DNA of 13,809 bases, taken from NCBI GenBank assembly GCA_002720125.1, contig PBGQ01000016.1, positions 2,097-15,905 of the forward strand, given 5' to 3'. A model generated the notes under the pieces. That model had not been told where the DNA came from. It made no database searches and saw nothing but the letters and a program-made list of their open reading frames with translations. Position numbers and translations under genes: made by a program. Positions within the stretch are counted from its first letter, which is position 1; each line of letters opens with the position of its first letter. Of the stretch, positions 6,754 to 13,011 are shown in pieces. The DNA is from Rickettsiales bacterium (lineage in GTDB: Bacteria > Pseudomonadota > Alphaproteobacteria > TMED109).

Positions 6754-7632
6754 TTACTTAATTATATCCTTTCTAATTTTTCTAGTATTTGAAAATAAAC
6801 TCAATAAGTATTTACCATCATTCCTTTTAATAGCATTTTCTAATTGTTGTAAGTCGTTTTTAAAAATTTCTAACATTTGAAGAATAGAGTTTTTATTCAT
6901 AATAAGTATATCTCTCCACATAACAGGGTCTGAAGCAGCTATTCTTGTAAAATCTCTAAATCCACTAGCAGCATATTTGATTACTTCTCTTTTAAGTGAC
7001 TTTTCAAGATTTGCAACAGTTCCTACTATTGAGTATGCTATTATGTGGGGTATGTGTGATGTTATTGCTAATACCATGTCATGATGAAGAGAGTCCATAA
7101 TATCTACTTTCATACCTACTTGTAGCCACATATTTTTAACTAATTTCAATGCTTTTTTATCACAATTTTTTTCTGGAGTAAGAATGCACCAACCTCCTTT
7201 AAATAGACCATCAAACCCTGCCTCTGGACCAGAATTTTCTGTGCCTGCTATTGGATGTCCTGGAATAAAGGAGACGGTATTTGGTAACTTTTTATTAACT
7301 TCCTTAATAATATTTCTTTTAACAGAACCAACATCTGTCAAAATAACTCCTGGCTTAAGATAATCTTTGATTTTTTCTAGTACTTCTACATATGCATTAA
7401 CAGGTATGCCAATAATTATAAGGTCTGCATTCTTTACAGCTTTTTTGTAATTTATTTCGACGTGGTCAACGATTTTTAGCTCTTGAATTTTTTGTATAGT
7501 ACTTTTCCTTCTTGATATAGCTATTGCATATTCATAAAATTTTTTTTTCTTCAGGCTTCTTGCTAAAGAAGAGTTTATAAGTCCCATTCCAATAAAAGTA
7601 ATATTCTTAATTTTGTTCATTGCAATTGTCAT
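6754..7632 (-). CDS. tyrA: Prephenate/arogenate dehydrogenase (TyrA family)
   Basis: NAD(P)-dependent enzyme that oxidatively decarboxylates prephenate or arogenate towards tyrosine. The 292-residue product has an N-terminal Rossmann domain (about 10-175) and the all-helical C-terminal dimerisation domain. The nucleotide motif reads GMGLIN (15-20), with Asn where the third glycine is usual. Other motifs are LTDVGSVK (98-105), GHPIAGTENSGPEAGF (125-140) with the probable catalytic His126, TSHIPHIIAY (191-200) and GFRDFTRIAASDPVMWRDI (224-242), all typical of single-domain TyrA/TyrC. No ACT domain is present. The ATG at 7632 overlaps the chorismate mutase stop (ATGA); Met5 is an alternative start. 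Its TAA is 4 bp from the hldE stop, convergent. Specificity for prephenate versus arogenate and for NAD versus NADP cannot be settled. Confidence 0.94.
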   Translation of the reverse strand: MTIAMNKIKNITFIGMGLINSSLARSLKKKKFYEYAIAISRRKSTIQKIQELKIVDHVEINYKKAVKNADLIIIGIPVNAYVEVLEKIKDYLKPGVILTDVGSVKRNIIKEVNKKLPNTVSFIPGHPIAGTENSGPEAGFDGLFKGGWCILTPEKNCDKKALKLVKNMWLQVGMKVDIMDSLHHDMVLAITSHIPHIIAYSIVGTVANLEKSLKREVIKYAASGFRDFTRIAASDPVMWRDILIMNKNSILQMLEIFKNDLQQLENAIKRNDGKYLLSLFSNTRKIRKDIIK

Positions 7633-8348
7633 TTTTGTATGTTGGAATATGCTCCTAATAATGAAAAGTTATTATCACTTAGTGCTTGCTTAGTTTCAAA
7701 TAAATATTTTTTCTTAAATTTACTAATTAGCTTAATTTTTTTTTGCTTTACATGCGAGTTTGCTAAATATAAAAAATTATTATTATTTTTTAGAACCGGC
7801 TTATTTTGTGAAAGAATAACAAGCTTAGGTTTTTGATTTTTGCCTAAAATAATTGGTACTGAAGCTATAACAAACAATGAATTAACCTTGACGTCAGTCC
7901 ACCACTTACAATTTTTATTTTCACTAGGATAAGGAAGGAAAAGCAATGAATTCATATTTTTCAAAGTGTCATTAAATGCAGTCTCAATATTATTTTTGAA
8001 TTCAAATTTTACTTCTTGTCCTAGATAATTAATAATAAGAGAAATATCTGTATTACTAAAATTTTTAGGAACAATATATTTTATTTTTCCTTGTAGTTTT
8101 GTCTGAAAAAAAAAAATTATTTTCCACAAATTGATTATAAATGGAATCTCAAGTGTATTTTTTTTGGTTTTAATAAGCCTTCTCAAAATATTAATTTGCC
8201 TCTCTGGACGATAGTAGTTCGTAGATTTTCCGTTCTTTTTTTTTATTTTTCCTATCTTAGTGGCTATTACTGACCTTTTATTGAGTAGGTTCAGAATATC
8301 ATTATCTATCGAATCAATTTTTTTTCTCAATTTATCTATATCAACCAT
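7629..8348 (-). CDS. Chorismate mutase with alphaproteobacterial C-terminal domain
   Basis: Converts chorismate to prephenate, the substrate of the TyrA encoded immediately downstream. Residues 1 to about 90 form an AroQ-type helical chorismate mutase: LRKKID (Arg8), NKRSVIATKIGKIK (Arg25, Lys34), YRPERQ (Glu49) and a Gln-rich FFFQTKLQG segment, matching the positions of E. coli P-protein Arg11, Arg28, Lys39, Glu52 and Gln88. Residues from about 90 to 239 form a second, divergent domain. Its LLFLPYPSENKNCKWWTDV resembles the 'P.P....WW' block of alphaproteobacterial chorismate mutases with a degenerate prephenate-dehydratase-like region; it lacks a recognisable dehydratase TRF-type motif. The 239-residue length is shorter than the 270-300 I expect for such proteins. 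A run of 11 T's on the coding strand encodes Phe79-81. It diverges from metX across 79 bp. Confidence 0.88.
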   Translation of the reverse strand: MVDIDKLRKKIDSIDNDILNLLNKRSVIATKIGKIKKKNGKSTNYYRPERQINILRRLIKTKKNTLEIPFIINLWKIIFFFQTKLQGKIKYIVPKNFSNTDISLIINYLGQEVKFEFKNNIETAFNDTLKNMNSLLFLPYPSENKNCKWWTDVKVNSLFVIASVPIILGKNQKPKLVILSQNKPVLKNNNNFLYLANSHVKQKKIKLISKFKKKYLFETKQALSDNNFSLLGAYSNIQK

Positions 8349-8427
8349 ATAATTTTTACTTTATGTTTTAAAAAAATTATAATAATACATATTATTTGAA
8401 TATATTATAGTAAGTTAAATAAGTATA
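8349..8427. promoter_or_regulatory. Divergent chorismate mutase/metX promoter region
   Basis: This 79-bp spacer, the longest in the window, is almost pure A/T. It has mirror-image -10-like boxes: TATTATA at 8403-8409 (plus) and its complement TATAATA at 8378-8384, which reads TATTATA on the minus strand. Each lies at a plausible distance from its start codon. Inside is an inverted repeat AATAATA (8381-8387), CA, TATTATT (8390-8396). No -35 matches are convincing. No Shine-Dalgarno precedes metX. The near absence of G/C rules out the conserved GC pairs of a SAM-II type riboswitch here. Confidence 0.35.
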
Positions 8428-9564
8428 ATGGTATCTAATAAAAAAAATATATATAGTTTTTCTCATACTCCAAAAATTAAATTGAATACTAAATTTAAAC
8501 TTGAGAATGGTAAGAATATAATCAATCCTGAAATTGCTTACAGAACTTACGGGAAACTTAATAAAAATAAAAGTAACGGAATTTTAGTTTGTCATGCCTT
8601 AACCGGTGATCAATATGCAGCAGGTATAAATCCTATTACTGGAAAAAAGGGCTGGTGGTCAAATATAATTGGCAAAGGAAAAGTTTTAGATACAAATAAA
8701 TATTTCATTATTTGTTCAAATGTATTAGGTGGCTGTATGGGTACTACAGGACCAAAAAGCTTGAATCCTAAATCAAAAAAACCTTACGAATTAAAATTTC
8801 CTGAAATATCTATTGGAGATATGGTGAAACTTCAGGTAAAATTAATAGATTTTCTCAAAATAGATAAACTATTTTGTGTTATAGGTGGTTCAATGGGAGG
8901 AATGCAAGTTCTAGAATGGGGGGCTAATTATTCAAAAAGGGCAAGACTACTAATTCCTATTGCAACATCCTTCAGACATACTGCTCAAAATATTGCATTA
9001 CATGAGGCTGGCAGACAAGCAATTAGAGCAGATCCTTATTGGAATAATGGAAAATATATAGAAAAGAGCAAACTGCCAAAGAAAGGACTATCGACTGCCC
9101 GTATGATAGCACATATCACATATATGTCTGAAGAATCACTCTCTTTTAAATTTGGTAGAAACAAGAAAGATAATACACTATCAAAGTTGTTAGAAGGTGG
9201 TTTTGAAGTAGAAAAATATCTTCAGTATCAAGGAACAAATTTTGTAAAAAGATTTGACCCAAATTCATATATTTATCTTACGAGAACAATGGATAGATAC
9301 GATTTATCTGAAAAATTTAATGGTAAGCTAGAGTTAGCATTCAAAAATAATCCATCCAAATGGTTACTTATTTCTTTCACTAGCGATTGGTTATTTCCTA
9401 CTTCTGAAAGCAAATTACTTGTTAATGCTCTAGCTTCTAATGCTTGTAATGTAAGCTTTGTAGAAATAGACTCTGATAGAGGTCATGATAGCTTTTTATT
9501 AAAAATTCCTAGATTATATAGTATTTTGAGTGGGTTTTTGGCAGGAGCTAGAAGCTCAAAATGA
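8428..9564 (+). CDS. metX: Homoserine O-acetyltransferase (MetX)
   Basis: Alpha/beta-hydrolase-fold acyltransferase that activates homoserine, normally with acetyl-CoA, giving the substrate of MetY. The 378-residue product is full length for MetX. Motifs: oxyanion-side SNVLGGCMGTTGP (97-109), nucleophile elbow GGSMGGMQ with Ser155, SFTSDWLFP with Asp320, and RGHDSFLL with His353, giving a complete triad. The N-terminal CHALTGDQYAAG is also characteristic. Its ATG has no obvious ribosome-binding site. It overlaps metW by ATGA (9561-9564), the standard metX-metW pairing of Proteobacteria. Some MetX-family enzymes use succinyl-CoA instead; the presence of MetY in the same window favours an acetyl product, but this is inference. 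Confidence 0.95.
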   Translation: MVSNKKNIYSFSHTPKIKLNTKFKLENGKNIINPEIAYRTYGKLNKNKSNGILVCHALTGDQYAAGINPITGKKGWWSNIIGKGKVLDTNKYFIICSNVLGGCMGTTGPKSLNPKSKKPYELKFPEISIGDMVKLQVKLIDFLKIDKLFCVIGGSMGGMQVLEWGANYSKRARLLIPIATSFRHTAQNIALHEAGRQAIRADPYWNNGKYIEKSKLPKKGLSTARMIAHITYMSEESLSFKFGRNKKDNTLSKLLEGGFEVEKYLQYQGTNFVKRFDPNSYIYLTRTMDRYDLSEKFNGKLELAFKNNPSKWLLISFTSDWLFPTSESKLLVNALASNACNVSFVEIDSDRGHDSFLLKIPRLYSILSGFLAGARSSK

Positions 9565-10172
9565 AGGAAGCAAGAATAGATCATTTAATTATTTCTAATA
9601 TAGTCAGCTCAAATTCTAGAGTTTTAGATATTGGATGTGCTGATGGAAAACTACTGCATTTACTTAAGAGAAAGAAAAAAGTTTCAGGGCAGGGAATTGA
9701 AATGATTCATAGTAAAGTAGAAAAATGCTTAGAAAAAGGATTATCTGTAGTAGAGGGTGATGCTAATAAGGAAATCAAAAATTTTCCTAAAAATTCATTT
9801 GATTATGTTATCCTTAGTCAAACCCTACAAACAGTTCAGGAGCCTAGATGGATTTTAAATGAGATCCTAAGGGTTGGGAAGAAAGCCATAATATCTTTCC
9901 CTAACTTTGGACATTGGTTGTGTCGTTATCAACTTAGTTTTTTTGGAAAAATGCCTGTTACAGAGGATTTAAAGCTAATGTGGTATGACACGCAAAATAT
10001 TCACCTATGTACTGTAAAAGATTTTCATGAATTAATGAAGGATATGAATTTTACTGTTATACAAAAATATGGGATAAATAGAAAGAAGCAAATTATTGAT
10101 AAATTATCTAGCTTTAGATACTTGAACTTATTTGCATCCCATGTAGTTTTGTTAGTAAGTTCAGCAAACTAA
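9561..10172 (+). CDS. metW: MetW methionine biosynthesis protein
   Basis: Class I SAM-dependent methyltransferase-fold protein that works with MetX; it is known as a partner needed for full MetX activity in several bacteria. The 203-residue length is normal. Motif I VLDIGCADGKLLHLLK (22-37) forms the SAM-binding loop, followed by VVEGDANKEIKNFP and DYVILSQTLQTVQEP. FPNFGHW and the MWYDTQNIHLCTVKDF block are diagnostic of MetW rather than a generic methyltransferase. The start is coupled to metX by a 4-bp ATGA overlap. Its 3' end overlaps the convergent aminotransferase by 4 bp, so no independent terminator can lie between them. No methyl acceptor is known. Confidence 0.95.
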   Translation: MKEARIDHLIISNIVSSNSRVLDIGCADGKLLHLLKRKKKVSGQGIEMIHSKVEKCLEKGLSVVEGDANKEIKNFPKNSFDYVILSQTLQTVQEPRWILNEILRVGKKAIISFPNFGHWLCRYQLSFFGKMPVTEDLKLMWYDTQNIHLCTVKDFHELMKDMNFTVIQKYGINRKKQIIDKLSSFRYLNLFASHVVLLVSSAN

Positions 10173-11485
10173 AAAGCTTCTCTTATTGCCTTTCGTAATG
10201 TTGAGAACATTTGATCAATTTCATTTTTAGAGACTATTAATGGTGGAGAAAGGGCTATTGTATTTCCTGTAAATCTTACCATAACTCCATACTCAAAGCA
10301 TTTTTCAAAAACGTCTCTTCCAAGAGTGCTAGGTGATTTGTTTCTTTTAGATAACTCTATGCCGGCCACCATACCAATATTTCTGATATCTTCCACCATA
10401 TTTAGGTCTGATAATGAATGTGCTTGATCTCCGAAATACTTTTCCATTTTCCTTGCTCTTTTGAATAAGTCTTCTTCTTCGTAAGTTTCTAAAGTTGCTA
10501 TTCCAGCAGCACACGCTAATGGATGTCCAGAATAAGTATATCCATGAAATAACTCAATTCCAGTTTTATGGGTCTTATAAAGTGTATTGTAAATTTCGGT
10601 TGTTACTCCAACGGCTCCCATTGGGACTGTTGCATTAGTAATACCTTTAGCCATAGTTATAATATCTGGATATACTTTAAATCTATTTGCAGCAAAAGCA
10701 TCACCTAACCTTCCAAATCCAGTTATTACTTCATCAAAAATTAGGAGTATATTATTTTCAGTACAAATTTTTCTTATTTTTTCTAGATAACCTATAGGTG
10801 GTACTAGAACACCAGTTGATCCTGCAACAGGCTCAATTATTACTGCTGCTATATTTCCTTCGCCATGGAAACTGATAATGTCTTCTAAAGCATCAGCTTT
10901 TTCACTTCCGTATTTTGGCTGACCCTTTGAAAAGGAGTTTTTGGATGGAATATGTGTATGCGGCAGATGAATGACTCCATTTAATAAATTTGGATACTGA
11001 TTCCTATTTGCCACAATTCCACCAACTGATGTACCTCCAAAACCCGAACCATGATAGCCTCTAGATCTGCCAATAAATTTTGTCTTACTTTGTTTTCCTT
11101 TAGCCTGATGATAAGCTAAAGCAATCTTTAAAGCTGAGTCTACTGCTTCTGAACCTGAATTCGAAAAGAATACGTGATTTAAATTATTGGGAAGTAATCT
11201 AACTAGTTTTTTTGCAAACTTAAAAGCTATAGAATGACCCATTTGAAATGACAGACCATAATCCATCTTTTCGACTTGCTTTTGAACAGCTCTTACAATT
11301 TTTTCCCTGCAATGTCCTGCATTAACACACCATAATCCAGCAACTGCATCGAGTATTAATTTACCTGAAGAGGTTTTATAATACATGCCTTTTGCACTTT
11401 CAAGTAATTTTGGGTTATTTTTAAACCACCTATTATCTGTATAAGGCATCCAGTAAGCATTTTTTTCTTCTCTAGATATTTTCAT
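10169..11485 (-). CDS. Omega-amino acid:pyruvate aminotransferase
   Basis: Class III PLP aminotransferase close to beta-alanine:pyruvate transaminases, expected to move the terminal amino group of beta-alanine or a similar omega-amino acid to pyruvate, giving malonate semialdehyde and alanine. The 438-residue product is full length. It shows WMPYTDNRWFK (12-22), AGLWCVNAGH (49-58), SNSGSEAVDSALKIALAYH (109-126), IGRSRGYHGSGFGG (138-151), EPVAGSTGVLVPP (218-230), FDEVITGFGRLG with Asp251, and MAKGITNATVPMG with PLP-lysine Lys280. This whole pattern is the omega-APT subfamily rather than acetylornithine or GABA aminotransferase. Taurine, putrescine-derived or aromatic amines are possible alternative donors. 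It is a single minus-strand gene diverging from the acyl-CoA ligase across 38 bp. Confidence 0.92.
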   Translation of the reverse strand: MKISREEKNAYWMPYTDNRWFKNNPKLLESAKGMYYKTSSGKLILDAVAGLWCVNAGHCREKIVRAVQKQVEKMDYGLSFQMGHSIAFKFAKKLVRLLPNNLNHVFFSNSGSEAVDSALKIALAYHQAKGKQSKTKFIGRSRGYHGSGFGGTSVGGIVANRNQYPNLLNGVIHLPHTHIPSKNSFSKGQPKYGSEKADALEDIISFHGEGNIAAVIIEPVAGSTGVLVPPIGYLEKIRKICTENNILLIFDEVITGFGRLGDAFAANRFKVYPDIITMAKGITNATVPMGAVGVTTEIYNTLYKTHKTGIELFHGYTYSGHPLACAAGIATLETYEEEDLFKRARKMEKYFGDQAHSLSDLNMVEDIRNIGMVAGIELSKRNKSPSTLGRDVFEKCFEYGVMVRFTGNTIALSPPLIVSKNEIDQMFSTLRKAIREAF

Positions 11486-11523
11486 AATTATATATGATAA
11501 TATAATTAAACAAAATTATAAAT
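11486..11523. promoter_or_regulatory. Divergent spacer with back-to-back TATAAT boxes
   Basis: The 38-bp spacer contains an 8-bp inverted repeat, AATTATAT (11486-11493) and ATATAATT (11500-11507), separated by 6 bp. Each arm contains a consensus -10 hexamer: TATAAT at 11501-11506 on the plus strand and the complement of 11487-11492 on the minus strand. The plus box would place transcription start near 11513 and leave a leader of about 11 nt for the ligase gene, which has no Shine-Dalgarno site. The minus box is only one base from the aminotransferase ATG, so it cannot drive that start in the usual way. Confidence 0.3.
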
Positions 11524-13011
11524 ATGAATCTTCTTATTCACTTAAAAAAACAAAGTACTATTAAAATAATAGCTGCTAATGGTGATTCTTTGAATGCTAA
11601 ATCCTTATTACATATAGTAGTAAATAATCAAAAAACCTTAAAAGATATCAATGTTCAAAAGCGTGATGTTGTTGCTATTGTTCTTGAAAATGGAGTTAAA
11701 TTTATTACAAGTTTTTTAAGTGTTGTTAGTTGTTGTACATCAGCTCCTTTAAATCCTAACTATTCCATTGGAGAATTTGAATTCTACTATGCTGACCTTA
11801 AACCAAAAGCAATAGTCACTGACTTGGACGAAAACCATCCTTCTATTATAGTGGCAAAAAAGAAAAAAATTAAAGTTATTGATTTAAAAAAAAATATTTT
11901 TATCAATAAAATTTCAACTAATAGGAAAAAGACAAAAAAAATAGCGAGTCCTAAGCTTAAAGATATTGCATTAATTCTACACACATCTGGAACCACATCT
12001 AGGCCAAAAATGGTAGCCCTTTCACATCAAAACCTATTGCAAAGTTGCAGAAATATTTCTAAATCCTTAAAATTAAAAAAGACAGATAAAAATATCATTT
12101 TAATGCCCTCTTTTCACATTCACGGTATAGTAGCATCTATACTAGCGCCTTTATATGTTGGAGGGCAAATCGTAGCTCTACCAAAATTTAATGCGTTATC
12201 ATTTTTTAAAAGTTTTGATTATCACAAACCTACTTGGTTTACAGCTGTACCAACAATGTTACAAGGTATATTAGATAGGGCAAAAAATAATATTAAAATT
12301 ATTAATAATCAAAGATTAAATTTTATAAGATCATCCTCTGCTTCTTTACCAGCATCCGTCTTAGAAAGACTAGAAAAAACTTTTAAAGTACCTGTTATTG
12401 AGAGTTATGGAATGACCGAAGCTTCTCATCAGATGACTACTAACTTATTACCTCCTTATAAAAGAAAAATAGGCAGTGTTGGCGTACCAATTGGCATAAA
12501 AGTAAAAGTTGTAGATAATAATTTTATAGCAATGAAACACAATAATGTTGGTGAAGTAGTTATTAAGGGAAAAAATGTTTTTCAAGGTTATTTAGCTAAG
12601 ATTAGCGTAAACAAGAAAGCTTTTGAAAAAGGTTGGTTTAAAACAGGAGACCTAGGATATTTTGATAAGGATAATAATTTATTTATTACTGGAAGAATTA
12701 AAGAAATAATAAATAGAGGAGGAGAGAAAATTAGTCCTAAAGAAGTTGACGATGTTTTTACTTCGCACCCAAAAGTAGATAAAGCAATTGCTTTTTCAGT
12801 AAAACATGAAAAGCTAGGAGAAGATCTCTCAATTGCAATAGTTTTAAAGAAGAATAAAAAGAGCTCTTCGTCTGAATTAAAAGAATATTCGAGAACAAAA
12901 CTTGCTCCATTTAAGATCCCAAGGAAAATCTACTTTTTGGAAACTATTCCAGTTGGACCAACAGGAAAGATACAAAGAATTGGGCTAGCAAAAAAAATTG
13001 GAATCGAGTAA
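11524..13011 (+). CDS. AMP-forming acyl-CoA ligase, oxalate-CoA ligase-like
   Basis: Adenylate-forming CoA ligase of the ANL superfamily: activates a carboxylic acid with ATP and joins it to CoA. The 495-residue product has the P-loop HTSGTTSRPKMV (153-164), ESYGMTEA (293-300), GWFKTGD (370-376), the hinge and A8 region TGRIKEIINRGGEKISP (389-405), and the catalytic Lys482 in PTGKIQR. Blocks such as FHIHGIVASILAPL, PTWFTAVPTM, FIRSSSASLPASVLERLE and TEASHQMTTN resemble the Pcs60/AAE3 clade of oxalate-CoA ligases more than long-chain FadD or malonate ligases. That clade call is from pattern memory. The N-terminal domain has long lysine-rich stretches (residues 110-145). Its TAA shares a base with the next ATG (TAATG), so the two are coupled. 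Confidence 0.88.
   Translation: MNLLIHLKKQSTIKIIAANGDSLNAKSLLHIVVNNQKTLKDINVQKRDVVAIVLENGVKFITSFLSVVSCCTSAPLNPNYSIGEFEFYYADLKPKAIVTDLDENHPSIIVAKKKKIKVIDLKKNIFINKISTNRKKTKKIASPKLKDIALILHTSGTTSRPKMVALSHQNLLQSCRNISKSLKLKKTDKNIILMPSFHIHGIVASILAPLYVGGQIVALPKFNALSFFKSFDYHKPTWFTAVPTMLQGILDRAKNNIKIINNQRLNFIRSSSASLPASVLERLEKTFKVPVIESYGMTEASHQMTTNLLPPYKRKIGSVGVPIGIKVKVVDNNFIAMKHNNVGEVVIKGKNVFQGYLAKISVNKKAFEKGWFKTGDLGYFDKDNNLFITGRIKEIINRGGEKISPKEVDDVFTSHPKVDKAIAFSVKHEKLGEDLSIAIVLKKNKKSSSSELKEYSRTKLAPFKIPRKIYFLETIPVGPTGKIQRIGLAKKIGIE

Noticed and set aside
6744..6759. Hairpin AAGTAA-AGTA-TTACTT as a bidirectional terminator between hldE and tyrA
   Set aside because: The symmetry arises because both genes end in AAG TAA. 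The stem has one G-C pair and no following U run.
7629..8348. Frameshifted or broken chorismate mutase
   Set aside because: The C-terminal half looks unlike textbook enzymes, but the frame is open throughout, overlaps tyrA properly, and the divergent part keeps the alphaproteobacterial WW block.
8349..8427. SAM-II riboswitch before metX
   Set aside because: The spacer has almost no G or C and cannot form the conserved pseudoknot.
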